A stretch of DNA of 46,333 nt from Rhodospirillales bacterium (GTDB lineage: Bacteria > Pseudomonadota > Alphaproteobacteria > Dongiales > Dongiaceae). The stretch covers positions 1-46,333 of the forward strand of contig VFKA01000033.1 of NCBI GenBank assembly GCA_009885795.1, in the 5' to 3' direction. Positions 1 to 10,032 of this stretch are shown here, in pieces. Below the pieces are notes generated by a model that saw only the letters and a program-made list of their open reading frames with translations, searched no databases and had not been told where the DNA came from. Position numbers and translations under genes: made by a program. Positions within the stretch are counted from its first letter, which is position 1. Each line of letters begins with the position of its first letter.

Positions 1-1153
<1,153 letters not shown>

Positions 1154-1192
1154 TTATTGTTCCTTTGTCTCTGTCTCTTGTTCGATTTCGAG

Positions 1193-1510
1193 TTAGGCGG
1201 CCTTCTTCTTGGACTTGAAGACGCCCTCGATGATTCCCATGATGTCGGACTCCTTCATGATGAGGAGTTCGTCGCCATCGATCTTGACTTCGGTGCCGGA
1301 CCACTTGCCGAACAGGATGCGGTCGCCGGCCTTCACCGACATGGGCAGCAGACGGCCCTCCTCGTTGCGGCCCCCTTCGCCGACGGCGACGATCTCGCCT
1401 TCCATCGGCTTTTCCTTCGCGGTGTCGGGGATGATGATTCCGCCTGGGGTCTTCTCTTCCCCCTCGAGCCGGCGAACCACGACGCGATCATGGAGCGGTC
1501 GAAACTTCAT
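1193..1510 (-). CDS. groS: Co-chaperonin GroES (10 kDa)
   Basis: 105-residue co-chaperonin that caps the GroEL ring and closes the folding chamber. The N-terminus [21 protein letters not shown], the mobile-loop residues [16 protein letters not shown] and the [11 protein letters not shown] segment are all typical, and the length matches the family. It is the first gene of the operon. An untranslated leader of roughly 80 bases separates it from the CIRCE operator, and groEL follows 42 bp downstream. Confidence 0.98.
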   Translation of the reverse strand: MKFRPLHDRVVVRRLEGEEKTPGGIIIPDTAKEKPMEGEIVAVGEGGRNEEGRLLPMSVKAGDRILFGKWSGTEVKIDGDELLIMKESDIMGIIEGVFKSKKKAA

Positions 1511-1593
1511 GGATTCTCTCTCCCTTTATTCTGATGGCCAATGTCGCGATTGCGACAGGCTAGGCCCCGTCCGTCGGTGGCCGGAGCCCATTG

Positions 1594-1620
1594 TTAGCAC
1601 TCGTCTATAGCGAGTGCCAA
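1594..1620. promoter_or_regulatory. CIRCE operator (HrcA binding site) of groESL
   Basis: The sequence reads TTAGCACTC, nine bases, then GAGTGCCAA. The CIRCE consensus is TTAGCACTC-N9-GAGTGCTAA, so one base differs in the second arm. It lies immediately downstream of a promoter-like sequence for groES, where bound HrcA would block transcription. Heat-shock derepression by loss of HrcA activity is established knowledge for this element. The hrcA gene itself is not in the window. Confidence 0.95.
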
Positions 1621-1621
1621 G

Positions 1622-1650
1622 GATTTAGGGACGCCGTCGGTCGGAGTCAA
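1622..1650 (-). promoter_or_regulatory. Probable sigma-70-type promoter of groESL
   Basis: On the reverse strand TTGACT (1645-1650) and TAAATC (1622-1627) are separated by exactly 17 bases, and the CIRCE element begins 2 bases after the -10. The -35 is good and the -10 moderate. The position relative to CIRCE supports the call. Confidence 0.7.
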
Positions 1651-1787
1651 GGCGAATTACCCAGGTTTTGGCAGCACTTACACGGTTATGCTGCTAACGC
1701 GTTGAAATTAATGGATTATTGAATTTTGTGTCTCATCCTGGTATGGCAGTTTCGAGGAAGGAATCCGAAGGCACGACGGAGGCGACG

Positions 1788-2057
1788 ATGGCAACGCGGG
1801 ATTTGTCGATGCAGCTCAGGGACTACCGCCTGACCACGGCGGAGATCCTCTATCATCTGCCGGACCACCCAGGCCTGCTGCAGACCTTTGTCTGGCAGGA
1901 TCTCGACCTCGCCCCGAAATTTCCAGTCCTCCACCGATTTCTCGATTTCTGGGGGCGCAGCCTGGAAGGCAAGCTTCATTCCGTGAAGGTGGCGTCCGCG
2001 ACGCTGGTGCAGCCGGCCAGGTTCCGCGTCGCCGGCGCCTACATGACCCTGCACTGA
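1788..2057 (+). CDS. usg: Usg-family protein (function unknown)
   Basis: 89-residue cytoplasmic protein of the small Usg family, found mainly in alphaproteobacteria and named from a gene next to the Caulobacter trp operon. The body matches the family pattern: LxxYxLTTAEILYHLPDHPxLLQ, then WQDLDLAPxFPVLxRFLDFW, then EGKLHSVxV and a closing R.....LH. The ATG at 1788 is chosen because GGAGG (1778-1782) sits 5 bases upstream and the family begins here. Upstream in-frame starts at 1719 and 1743 would add a non-conserved tail. No biochemical role is established. It converges on the flavoprotein gene ending at 2060, and the gap is only 2 bp. Confidence 0.88.
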   Translation: MATRDLSMQLRDYRLTTAEILYHLPDHPGLLQTFVWQDLDLAPKFPVLHRFLDFWGRSLEGKLHSVKVASATLVQPARFRVAGAYMTLH

Positions 2058-2059
2058 AT

Positions 2060-4048
2060 TCAGAGCGATACGGCCAGCTTGCGCGCCTCGTAGATGGCCA
2101 TGCCGGCGGAGCGCGCCGCCACCGCATCGCCGAGCGTGCGAATTTCGAGGCCCGAATCGGCAAGCTCGGCCGTGAGCCGGTCGTCCGGTGTGTTGGTGCA
2201 GGCTAGCACCAAGCTGTCGAATTCGCGCTCCTCCGCCTCGCCCGTATAAAGATCCGCGATGGTGGCGGTGGTGCCGGACCAGCGCGTCAGCACCTTGGCC
2301 AGCAGCACCTCGACGCCGAACTTGGCGAAGCGTTCGCGCGTCGTATCCCCGGTCAGGCTGAGGTCGAGCGCGCCGGCCGCCTTCTCCGCCGCCGTCAAGA
2401 CGGTGACCTGGTGACGTTGTTGGGCGAGGTGAAGCGCCGTGCCGCTCGCCGGCCACCAGCCGTTGATGTCGTCGAGCAGCAGCACCCGCGAGCCCGGCAC
2501 CACGGTCCCTTCGAGCACGTCGTGGATTGTGGTGACGTTGTCCTGACCGGCGCCGGGCAGTTGCGCGACATGCGGCAGCGAACGCTGGAAGCCCTCGCGC
2601 GACGGGCGCGATCCGGTGGCGAGCACGACAATGTCGGCGCCGGATCGCCGGATGTCATCGGCGGTCATCTCGGTGCGCAGATTGACGCGGACCTGGAGCG
2701 CCTCGAGCTGTCCCTGGTACCAGTTGAGCAGCGCGCCGATCTCGCCCCGCTCCGGCTGCCCGGCCGCTAGACGAAATTGCCCGCCCAATTCGCCGCCGCG
2801 CTCGGCGAGCGTGACGCGGTGGCCGCGCGCCGCCGCCATGCGCGCCGCCTCCAACCCCGCCGGGCCGCCACCGACGATGAGTACCGTCTTCGGGCTCTTC
2901 GCCGGCACCGGCCTATCGCCTTCCCATTCGGTTTCGCGGCCCACGGACGGATTGACCAGGCAGCTTCCCCAATAATCGCGCAGGCGCCGCCCGATGCAGA
3001 GCTGATTGCAGGAGATACAGGGGCGGATGTCGCCGGGCCGGCCGTCGCGCGCCTTGTTGGCGAGGTGCGGGTCGGCGATCTGGCCGCGGACGATACTGCA
3101 GAGATCGGCCTGGCCGGCGGCGAGGATCGCCTCGGCGTTGGCCGGCGTCTTGATGCGGGATTCGGCGGTGATCTTGGCGTGACGCACGACCGACTTGAAG
3201 GCCGCAGCGTCCTCGGCGCCGAGGCGGAACGGAAACTGGAACGAGGGCACGATGGCGGAGAAGCGGTTCAGGTAGCTGCCGGTGCCGCTCGAGAAGTAAT
3301 CGACCAGGCCGCGCTCGTCGAGATAGCGGATGATCGCCTGCTTGTCCTCGATCGTAAGGCCGCCCGGATAGGGCTCGGCGCCGGAGATGGTCATGCCGAT
3401 GATGAAATCGGGGCCGGCCATCTTGCGGATGCCTTCGCAGATGGCGGTCGAGAAGCGGACCCGGTTTTCGAGGCTGCCGCCCCAGCGGTCCGCGCGGCGG
3501 TTGGTGAGCGGGGACCAGAACTGGTCGATGAGGCAATTGTAGCCGGCGAAAAGATCGACGCCGTCGAAGCCCCCGTCGCGGTCGCGCCGGGCGGCCTCGA
3601 TGAAGGAGGCTATGAGCTCCTCGATCTCGGGGTCGGTCACGGCGTGGCTGCCCCATTGGTCGTGATAGGAAGGAACGCCGGAGGGCGACCAGTACGGCTC
3701 CCAGGAATTGTCCTGATCGCCGTGGCCGCCGACATGATAGATCTGATGGATCATGACCGTGCCGTGGCCGTGGCACTCGTCGTTGATCTTGCGGAAATAG
3801 GGGATGATGGAATCGTCGGTGCGGAAATTCGCCCGCGTCAGCACGCCGGTGCGGTGCGCCGGGTGCGGTTCGACCACGATCATCGCCGCCCCGCCGCGCG
3901 CGCGTTCGCGGTAATAGCCGAAATGGCGCTCGGTCGGCAGGCCCTCGACGCTCATGTTGATGGTGTGGGCGCCGAAGACGATGCGGTTCTTGAGCTCGAG
4001 ATGGCGGAGCTTCAAGGGTTGGAACAGATGCGGGAACTGGCCGGTCAT
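2060..4048 (-). CDS. Old-yellow-enzyme/TMADH-type NAD(P)H:flavin oxidoreductase with 4Fe-4S
   Basis: 662-residue multidomain flavoprotein of the 2,4-dienoyl-CoA reductase/trimethylamine dehydrogenase family. Residues 1-340 form the FMN TIM barrel, with FGAHTINM, HQIYHVGG and the TNRRADRWGGSLENR signature. A Cys cluster C344-x2-C347-x3-C351-x11-C363 should bind a 4Fe-4S centre. Residues 388-662 carry a second dinucleotide fold beginning IVGGGPAGLEAARMAA. Such enzymes oxidise methylamines or betaine-like compounds, or reduce enones. The substrate cannot be read from sequence. The choline-sulfatase and polyamine transporter nearby make an N-methyl compound plausible, but this is inference. The start codon overlaps a CATG facing the transposase element at 4092. 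Confidence 0.9.
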   Translation of the reverse strand: MTGQFPHLFQPLKLRHLELKNRIVFGAHTINMSVEGLPTERHFGYYRERARGGAAMIVVEPHPAHRTGVLTRANFRTDDSIIPYFRKINDECHGHGTVMIHQIYHVGGHGDQDNSWEPYWSPSGVPSYHDQWGSHAVTDPEIEELIASFIEAARRDRDGGFDGVDLFAGYNCLIDQFWSPLTNRRADRWGGSLENRVRFSTAICEGIRKMAGPDFIIGMTISGAEPYPGGLTIEDKQAIIRYLDERGLVDYFSSGTGSYLNRFSAIVPSFQFPFRLGAEDAAAFKSVVRHAKITAESRIKTPANAEAILAAGQADLCSIVRGQIADPHLANKARDGRPGDIRPCISCNQLCIGRRLRDYWGSCLVNPSVGRETEWEGDRPVPAKSPKTVLIVGGGPAGLEAARMAAARGHRVTLAERGGELGGQFRLAAGQPERGEIGALLNWYQGQLEALQVRVNLRTEMTADDIRRSGADIVVLATGSRPSREGFQRSLPHVAQLPGAGQDNVTTIHDVLEGTVVPGSRVLLLDDINGWWPASGTALHLAQQRHQVTVLTAAEKAAGALDLSLTGDTTRERFAKFGVEVLLAKVLTRWSGTTATIADLYTGEAEEREFDSLVLACTNTPDDRLTAELADSGLEIRTLGDAVAARSAGMAIYEARKLAVSL

Positions 4049-4091
4049 GACGGGCGCTTTGCGTTTGCTACCGAGAGGACAAGTCTATACC

Positions 4092-4901
4092 TATTTCGGT
4101 GACAGTGCACTTAATTGACTCCTCGGCGCCCCGCGCCTAGTCTCGCGCCATGGCCCGCCTCGCCCGCCTCGTCGTTCCCGGCCTGCCGCATCATGTGACC
4201 CAGCGCGGCAACGGCCGGGCGCGCACGTTCTTCGGCGACGACGACTACGCGCTTTATCGCGATCTCCTGGGCGAGAGTTGCCTTGCGGCCGGCGTCGAGG
4301 TCTGGGCCTGGTGTCTGATGCCCAATCACGTGCATCTCATCCTGGTCCCCGCCGACGCGGACGGATTGCGCCGCGCGCTGGCCGTGGCGCACCGGGCTTA
4401 CGCCGGCGCCATCCAGGCCCGGCGCAAGCGCACGGGCCATTTCTGGCAGGGCCGGTTCGGTTCGGTCGTGCTGGACGAGGAACACTTGGCGGCGGCGGTC
4501 CACTATGTGTCGCTGAACCCGGTGCGGGCGCGTCTGGTCGACCGGCCCGAGGCGTGGCGTTGGTCGAGCGTCCGTGCGCATCTTCATGGCAAGGATGACG
4601 GTCTGACGACGCCGGGACCCGTGCGGGAGCGGTACGCGCCGTTCCGTGCTTTTCTCGAGCGGCCCCCGGCACAAGATGCCGAGACGCGGCTGCGCGCCGC
4701 CGAACGTGTCGGCCGCCCGCTGGGCGACGATTCCTTTCTCGCGCGGCTGGAGCGGCAGGCCGGGCGAAAGCTGCGACCCGGTAAGCGCGGCCCCAAGCCT
4801 GTCCTCGGGCCGGCCCTTGGCCGGACCCGGGGGCCGCGCCGGTCGACCCGCGCCGGGACGTCACGCCGGGACGAAGATTAATTAAGTGCACTGTCACCGA
4901 A
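4092..4901 (+). mobile_element. Y1-transposase (RAYT/IS200-like) element with terminal inverted repeats
   Basis: The element is bounded by a 25-base left arm (4092-4116) and a 22-base right arm (4880-4901). They are perfect inverted copies over 22 bases, sharing the core GGTGACAGTGCACTTAATT. The only gene between them is a Y1 transposase. The same arms occur around 10096-10181 without a gene. The right arm overlaps the transposase stop codon and contributes the apparent start codon of the next gene, ctaA. No target-site duplication was evident, which agrees with single-strand Y1 transposition. Confidence 0.85.
4150..4881 (+). CDS. REP-associated tyrosine transposase (Y1_Tnp, IS200-like)
   Basis: 243-residue Y1 HUH-type transposase of the RAYT kind. 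The N-terminus MARLARLVVPGLPHHVTQRG is the family opening. The metal-binding HUH motif is H60-V61-H62 within MPNHVHLI, and the catalytic tyrosine is Y119 in AVHYVSLNPVRARLV. These enzymes cut and rejoin single-stranded DNA at hairpin ends and are usually linked to short palindromic repeats. Residues 150 onward form an extra helical, strongly basic C-terminal part (GKRGPKP and Arg-rich end) that may bind DNA. The stop codon TAA (4879-4881) overlaps the right inverted repeat. Catalytic residues are intact, so it may be active. Confidence 0.92.
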   Translation: MARLARLVVPGLPHHVTQRGNGRARTFFGDDDYALYRDLLGESCLAAGVEVWAWCLMPNHVHLILVPADADGLRRALAVAHRAYAGAIQARRKRTGHFWQGRFGSVVLDEEHLAAAVHYVSLNPVRARLVDRPEAWRWSSVRAHLHGKDDGLTTPGPVRERYAPFRAFLERPPAQDAETRLRAAERVGRPLGDDSFLARLERQAGRKLRPGKRGPKPVLGPALGRTRGPRRSTRAGTSRRDED

Positions 4902-5932
4902 TTACGGTCTGGCTGCTGATTTGCGCGGGCATGATCGCGGTCATGGTCGTGATCGGCGGCGTCACGCGTCTCACCGAATCCGGGCTGTCGATCACCGAAT
5001 GGCGGCCCCTTGGCGGAATCTTGCCGCCGCTGGGCGAGGCCGATTGGCGGCACCTTCACGATCTCTACCGCCAGACGCCTCAGTATAAGCAACTCAACGC
5101 CGGCATGACGCCGGCCGAATTCAAGACGATCTTCTGGTGGGAGTATGTGCATCGGCTGTGGGGCCGGCTGATCGGCCTCGCCTATGCACTGCCCTTCCTG
5201 TGGTTTCTCGCGAAGCGCCGGATTCCTGGGCGTCTCGGCCCGCATCTCTGGGCCATCCTCGGCCTCGGCGGCTTGCAAGGGCTGGTCGGCTGGCTGATGG
5301 TCGAGAGCGGACTCGCCGACCGGCCCAGCGTCAGTCAGTACCGCCTCGTCGTCCACCTGCTGCTGGCGCTGATCATCTATGCCTATATCCTGCGCATCGC
5401 CTTCGCGCTCATGCGCCCGGCGGCATCGCGACCGCCAGGCTCGCGACGCCTGCGCGCCGCGCTTGCCGGGGTGACGGCGCTGGCCTTCGCGACCATCGCC
5501 ATGGGCGGGTTCGTGGCCGGTCTCGACGCCGGCTTCATCTACAATACCTTTCCGCTGATGGGCGGGCGCCTGGTGCCGGGGGATCTCCTGGCGCTCTCGC
5601 CGTCATGGCTCAATCCGTTCGAGAACCCGGCGGCGGCGCAGTTCGCGCATCGCTGGCTCGGCATTCTCCTCACGACATCCTGCGTGGTCCTGTGGGCGGC
5701 GGGCCGCCGGGCCGGTCTCGCGCGAAACGAGATCGCGGCGGTCGCCGGGATGGCGGCCGTCCAAGCGGCGCTCGGGATTGCCACGCTGGTTCTGGTCGTC
5801 CCCATACCCTTGGCCGCGGCGCATCAGGGCGGCGCGGTCATATTGCTGGGCTTGCTGCTCTGGGCCTGGCACGCGGCCGGCCTGCCCGGCCAGGATGTCA
5901 GTCCGGTTTACAAGCGCCAGGGGCCGCGCTAG
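4886..5932 (+). CDS. ctaA: Heme A synthase (CtaA/COX15), N-terminus altered by adjoining mobile element
   Basis: Integral membrane monooxygenase that converts heme O to heme A for aa3-type cytochrome oxidase. About eight membrane segments are visible. The four heme-ligand histidines expected in the family are present: H89 in WWEYVHR, H157 in YRLVVHLLL, H255 in QFAHRWLG and H313 in AAHQGGA. The family motif GGVTRLTESGLSITEWRP lies near residue 25. The only upstream in-frame start is GTG at 4886, which is inside the right inverted repeat of the transposase element. The native N-terminal ~10-15 residues appear replaced by MHCHR. An ATG at 4931 is the next start but would cut into the first helix. 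Whether the gene is still expressed well is uncertain. Confidence 0.9.
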   Translation: MHCHRITVWLLICAGMIAVMVVIGGVTRLTESGLSITEWRPLGGILPPLGEADWRHLHDLYRQTPQYKQLNAGMTPAEFKTIFWWEYVHRLWGRLIGLAYALPFLWFLAKRRIPGRLGPHLWAILGLGGLQGLVGWLMVESGLADRPSVSQYRLVVHLLLALIIYAYILRIAFALMRPAASRPPGSRRLRAALAGVTALAFATIAMGGFVAGLDAGFIYNTFPLMGGRLVPGDLLALSPSWLNPFENPAAAQFAHRWLGILLTTSCVVLWAAGRRAGLARNEIAAVAGMAAVQAALGIATLVLVVPIPLAAAHQGGAVILLGLLLWAWHAAGLPGQDVSPVYKRQGPR

Positions 5933-5982
5933 CCTGAGCCTACCGTCAATAAACGGTTACCATTTCAGGACAAGGAGGAGTC

Positions 5983-7146
5983 ATGACCAGGGGATTCTTG
6001 CGTTTGATGCTCGCCGGCGGAGCCGCGCTATGTTTCACGAGCGTGGCCGCCCAAGCGGACATGATGAAGAGCGTCGGACCCGGCGAGGGCGAAGTCGCGA
6101 TCGTCGCCTGGGCCGGCTACATCGAGCGCGGCGAGACCGACCCGGCCTATGATTGGGTGACCGGCTTCGAAACCGCGACCGGCTGCAAGGTGACGGTGAA
6201 GACCGCGGCGTCGAGCGACGAAATGGTGTCGCTGATGAACGCCGGGGGCTTCGACTTGGTGACCGCATCGGGCGACGCCTCGACACGGCTCATCGCCGGC
6301 GGCACGGTGCAGGAAATCAACACGGCGCTGGTGCCGAGCTGGAGCACGGTCGACCCGCATTTGCAGAACGCCAACTGGCACACCGTCGATGGCAAGCACT
6401 ACGGCGTACCCTACCAGTGGGGCGCCAACGTGCTGATGTACAACGCCAGCCTGTTCGAAAACGCGCCGACCAGCTGGAACGTGGTGTTCGAGGAAACGAA
6501 GCTGCCCGACGGCAAGTCGAACAAGGGCCGCGTCCAGGCCTATCAGGGGGCGATCTACATCGCCGACGCCGCGGTCTATCTGAAGTTCAACCGGCCCGAC
6601 CTCGGAATCACCGACCCCTATGCCCTCGACCAAACGCAGTTCGACGCGGTGATGCAGCTCCTGCATGGACAGCGCGAGCTGGTCAACCGCTACTGGGGCG
6701 ACCCCGCGGTGCAAGCCGAGGACTTCACCAACGAAGGCGTGGTGGCGGCGCCGTCCTGGCCCTACCAGGTGAACCTGCTGCGCGCCGAAGGCAAGGTGCG
6801 GATCGGTAGCACGGTGCCGAAAGAGGGCGCCACCGGCTGGGCCGACTCGACCATGATGCACGTCAACGCGCCCCATCCCAATTGCGCCTATCTGTGGATG
6901 GAGAATTCGATCCAGCACTCGACCCAAGGCGGCGTCGCGGCCTGGTTCGGCAGCGTGCCTTCGGTTCCCGCGGCCTGCACCGGCCACGCGCTTCTCGGCG
7001 AGACCGGGTGCAAGACCAACGGCATCGATAACTTCAACCGCATCCACTTCTGGCGCACGCCGGTCGCGGAATGCGGCGGCGGGCGTACTTGCGTGCCGTA
7101 CCAGGACTGGGTGAGCAGCTATCTCGCGGTCAAGGGCGGCGTCTAA
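5983..7146 (+). CDS. YdcS-like periplasmic substrate-binding protein, polyamine-type ABC transporter
   Basis: 387-residue binding protein of the PotD/PotF superfamily (COG0687), preceded by the strong ribosome site AAGGAGGAG (5972-5980). A Sec signal peptide ends near residue 25 (AAQA|D). The mature chain has YGVPYQWGANVLMYN, typical of PotD folds. It also has six cysteines, including the C-terminal TGCKTN, ECGGG and TCVPYQDW region. That cysteine-rich ending resembles E. coli YdcS rather than PotD, and the operon order binding protein, ATPase, permease, permease is that of ydcSTUV. The ligand is probably a polyamine or similar cation, but this is family knowledge, not shown here. A GC-rich hairpin follows the stop. 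Confidence 0.9.
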   Translation: MTRGFLRLMLAGGAALCFTSVAAQADMMKSVGPGEGEVAIVAWAGYIERGETDPAYDWVTGFETATGCKVTVKTAASSDEMVSLMNAGGFDLVTASGDASTRLIAGGTVQEINTALVPSWSTVDPHLQNANWHTVDGKHYGVPYQWGANVLMYNASLFENAPTSWNVVFEETKLPDGKSNKGRVQAYQGAIYIADAAVYLKFNRPDLGITDPYALDQTQFDAVMQLLHGQRELVNRYWGDPAVQAEDFTNEGVVAAPSWPYQVNLLRAEGKVRIGSTVPKEGATGWADSTMMHVNAPHPNCAYLWMENSIQHSTQGGVAAWFGSVPSVPAACTGHALLGETGCKTNGIDNFNRIHFWRTPVAECGGGRTCVPYQDWVSSYLAVKGGV

Positions 7147-7164
7147 AAGCGTAATCGACCCAAG

Positions 7165-7195
7165 CGGCCGGGCGTTTCTCGCGAGCGCCCGGCCG
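7165..7195 (+). terminator. Intercistronic GC-rich hairpin after the binding-protein gene
   Basis: CGGCCGGGCG (7165-7174) pairs perfectly with CGCCCGGCCG (7186-7195) across an 11-base loop. No T-run follows, so it is not a classical intrinsic terminator. It is more likely an mRNA 3'-end stabiliser or partial attenuator that keeps the binding protein more abundant than the membrane parts. Confidence 0.55.
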
Positions 7196-7211
7196 GGATG
7201 CGATTGCGGTC

Positions 7212-8252
7212 ATGACTAAGACTAACGGCGTTGCCGTCGCCTTCAAGGGCGTGAGCCGCGTCTTCGGCGAGGTGCGTGCCGTCGACGACGTGTCGTTCGA
7301 GATTCGCGACGGCGAGTTCTTCTCGCTGCTCGGCCCCTCCGGCTCCGGCAAGACCACCTGCCTCAGGCTCGTCGCCGGCTTCGAGCAGCCGAGCCGCGGC
7401 GAAATTCTGTTGCACGGACGCGCCATGGTCGGGGTGCCCCCCTACGAGCGCGACGTCAACACGGTGTTCCAGGATTACGCGCTGTTCCCGCACATGTCCG
7501 TGCTGGAAAACGTTTCCTACGGCCCGATGATTCGCAAGGTGCCGAAACTCGAGCGCGGCCGGGACGCCGAGACGATGCTGGAGATGGTGGCCTTGGGCGG
7601 GCTCGGGGAGCGCAAGCCCTCGCAGCTTTCCGGCGGCCAGCGCCAGCGCGTGGCGCTCGCGCGCGCGCTCATCAACCGGCCGAGCGTCCTCTTGCTGGAC
7701 GAACCCTTGGGCGCGCTCGACCTCAAGCTGCGCGAGCAGATGCAAGTCGAGCTGAAGCAGATCCAGCGCCAGGTCGGCATCACCTTCATCTACGTCACCC
7801 ACGACCAGGGCGAGGCGCTGTCCATGAGCGACCGCGTCGCCGTGTTCAACAAGGGGCGCATCGAGCAGATCGATACGCCGGCCCGCGTCTATGAACGGCC
7901 CACGACCGCCTTCGTCGCCGGATTTGTCGGCGTCTCCAATCTTCTGAGCGAGGGTGCCGCGGCGGCCGTGACCGGGGCGCGCCAGCCCTTCTCGATCCGG
8001 CCGGAGAAGATCCACCTGGTCGAGCGCGGCGCCGCCATCCCCGCCAGCGCCTGCGCCGTGGATGGGCGCATCGCCAGCGTTCTCTACCTCGGCGCCAACA
8101 CGCGCTTCGAGGTCGCGCTCGACACCGGCGGCATGCTCACGGTGATCGAGCAGAACCGCGAGGAAGTGCAAGCCGGGGGCTGGCCGCTGGACCGCCCGGT
8201 GCGCCTGTGGTGGGAGCGCGCCCACATGCAGGCGATCGGCGGCAAGACATGA
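7212..8252 (+). CDS. ABC transporter ATPase, PotA/YdcT type
   Basis: 346-residue ATPase that powers the polyamine-type importer. Walker A is GPSGSGKTT (41-49), the signature is LSGGQRQ (139-145) and Walker B is LLLDEP (159-164), followed by the switch His in YVTHDQGEA. Residues ~265-346 form the TOBE regulatory domain ([11 protein letters not shown]). The stop codon overlaps the ATG of the first permease (ATGA at 8249-8252), indicating translational coupling. The length fits the family and all catalytic motifs are intact. Confidence 0.95.
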   Translation: MTKTNGVAVAFKGVSRVFGEVRAVDDVSFEIRDGEFFSLLGPSGSGKTTCLRLVAGFEQPSRGEILLHGRAMVGVPPYERDVNTVFQDYALFPHMSVLENVSYGPMIRKVPKLERGRDAETMLEMVALGGLGERKPSQLSGGQRQRVALARALINRPSVLLLDEPLGALDLKLREQMQVELKQIQRQVGITFIYVTHDQGEALSMSDRVAVFNKGRIEQIDTPARVYERPTTAFVAGFVGVSNLLSEGAAAAVTGARQPFSIRPEKIHLVERGAAIPASACAVDGRIASVLYLGANTRFEVALDTGGMLTVIEQNREEVQAGGWPLDRPVRLWWERAHMQAIGGKT

Positions 8253-9190
8253 GCGTGGCCGTCGCGGCTCCGGCGGGCCCAAGCCTCGCCAGGCGGGCCT
8301 CGAGGCTCCTCTACCTGCACCCGCGCCTGGCGCTGGCGCTGCTGCTGGCGCCGCCGCTGCTGTGGCTCGGAATCATCTATCTGGGCTCGCTGTTCGCGCT
8401 GCTGGCGCAGAGTTTCTTCTCGATCGATTACTTCAGCGGCAAGATCGTGCACGAGCCGACGCTTGCCACCTATGCCCAGCTGTTCACGGCATCCAACCTA
8501 AGCGTCATCCTGCGCACCGTGATCATGGCGCTGATGGTGACCTTCGTCTGCGGCGCGATCGCGTTCCCGCTCGCCTATTACATGGCGCGCTTCGCGAGCC
8601 CTCGCGCGAAACTCGTCCTCTACCTCGCGGTGACGCTGCCGTTGTGGTCGAGCTACCTCGTTCGCGTCTATGCATGGCGGCTCATCCTGTCCAAGGAAGG
8701 CGTCATAACCTGGACGCTGGATTCGGTCGGCCTGCTGCCGGTGCTGGACTGGGTATTGGCGCTGCCCATCGTCGGCGGGCCGTCGCTCACCTCCTCCTAT
8801 ATCGGCACCGCGACCGTGTTCGTGTACATCTGGCTGCCCTACATGATTTTGCCGATCCAGGCGGCGCTGGAGCGCGTGCCGCGCTCGCTGATCGAGGCGT
8901 CGGCCGATCTCGGCGGCCGGCCGCGGGAGACCTTCCGCAACGTCATCCTGCCGCTGGCGATACCGGGCGTGGCGGCGGGATCCATCTTCACGTTCTCGCT
9001 GACGCTGGGCGACTACATCATCCCGAGCCTGGTCGGCAGCAGCCGGCCCTTCATCGGCACGGTGGTGCTGGAGCACCAGGGCGCCGCCGGCAATATTCCG
9101 CTGGCCGCGGCCTTCGCCGTGGTGCCGATCGTCATCATGATGGGATACTTGGCGCTGGCGCGCCGCCTCGGGGCCTTCAGTGCGCTCTGA
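8249..9190 (+). CDS. ABC transporter permease, PotB/YdcU type
   Basis: 313-residue inner-membrane permease with about six membrane helices. The EAA loop that docks onto the ATPase reads [25 protein letters not shown]. The ATG at 8249 is chosen because it overlaps the ATPase stop and gives the same length as E. coli YdcU. An upstream in-frame start at 8207 would read through the ATPase gene. It pairs with the permease starting at 9180. Confidence 0.94.
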   Translation: MSVAVAAPAGPSLARRASRLLYLHPRLALALLLAPPLLWLGIIYLGSLFALLAQSFFSIDYFSGKIVHEPTLATYAQLFTASNLSVILRTVIMALMVTFVCGAIAFPLAYYMARFASPRAKLVLYLAVTLPLWSSYLVRVYAWRLILSKEGVITWTLDSVGLLPVLDWVLALPIVGGPSLTSSYIGTATVFVYIWLPYMILPIQAALERVPRSLIEASADLGGRPRETFRNVILPLAIPGVAAGSIFTFSLTLGDYIIPSLVGSSRPFIGTVVLEHQGAAGNIPLAAAFAVVPIVIMMGYLALARRLGAFSAL

Positions 9191-9992
9191 ACGCCCCGGC
9201 GGCGGGTGGGGCCTCAAGGGCGCCGCGGCCTTCGGCGTCTTGTTTCTCAACATGCCGCTCGCCTTCATCCTGCTCTACGCCTTCACCACCGACGACCGCA
9301 GCTTTTCGTTCCCGCCGCCCGGCTATACGCTGCAATGGTTCGCCGTCGCTTGGGGCCGCCACGACATCTGGGAGGCGTTCGCCCTGTCCTTGCAGGTGGC
9401 GGTACTCGCCACAATCGGCGCCATCGTGCTTGGCACCTGCGCGGCGGCGGCGATGTACCGATTCCGTTTCTTCGGCAAGGAATCCGTGACGCTTCTCATC
9501 CTGTTGCCGATCGCGCTGCCCGGCATCGTCACCGGCATTTCCTTGCGTTCGGCCTTCGCGCTGGGCGACGTGCCGTTCAGCTTTTTCACCATCGTGCTGG
9601 GCCACGCGACGTTTTGCGTCGTCGTCGTCTACAACAACGTCATCGCGCGCTTCAGGCGCAGCTCGCCGGCGCTCATCGAGGCCTCGATGGACCTTGGCGC
9701 CGACAGCTTCCAGACCTTCCGCCACGTCGTCCTTCCGAGCATCGCCACCGCGCTTCTGGCCGGCGGCATGCTGGCTTTCGCGCTCTCCTTCGACGAGGTG
9801 ATCGTCACGACCTTCACGGCCGGGCAGCAATCGACCCTGCCGATCTGGATCCTGAAGGAACTGACGCGCCCACGCCAACGGCCCGTGGCCAACGTCGTCG
9901 CCGTCTTCGTGATCGTCGTGACGCTGGGGCCGATCCTGTTGGCCTATTACCTAACCCGCGATACCCATGACACGGCGGGTAGCGGCAAATAG
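9180..9992 (+). CDS. ABC transporter permease, PotC/YdcV type
   Basis: 270-residue permease, second half of the transporter's membrane channel. It starts with GTG at 9180, inside the last codons of the previous gene, an 11-base overlap that suggests coupled translation. The EAA motif is [21 protein letters not shown], and about six hydrophobic helices are visible. It is the last gene of the four-gene transporter operon. The region after its stop holds the palindromic repeat cluster. Confidence 0.94.
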   Translation: MRSERPGGGWGLKGAAAFGVLFLNMPLAFILLYAFTTDDRSFSFPPPGYTLQWFAVAWGRHDIWEAFALSLQVAVLATIGAIVLGTCAAAAMYRFRFFGKESVTLLILLPIALPGIVTGISLRSAFALGDVPFSFFTIVLGHATFCVVVVYNNVIARFRRSSPALIEASMDLGADSFQTFRHVVLPSIATALLAGGMLAFALSFDEVIVTTFTAGQQSTLPIWILKELTRPRQRPVANVVAVFVIVVTLGPILLAYYLTRDTHDTAGSGK

Positions 9993-10032
9993 CGCGACCG
10001 ATCGGCGCTCTCCCGCAGCCTGTGTTGAATTC

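Noticed and set aside
2777-4102. Forward open frame of 441 codons opposite the old-yellow-enzyme gene
   Set aside because: Low-complexity Ala/Arg/Asp/Gly composition and no family motifs, while the reverse strand has an intact, fully recognisable flavoprotein.
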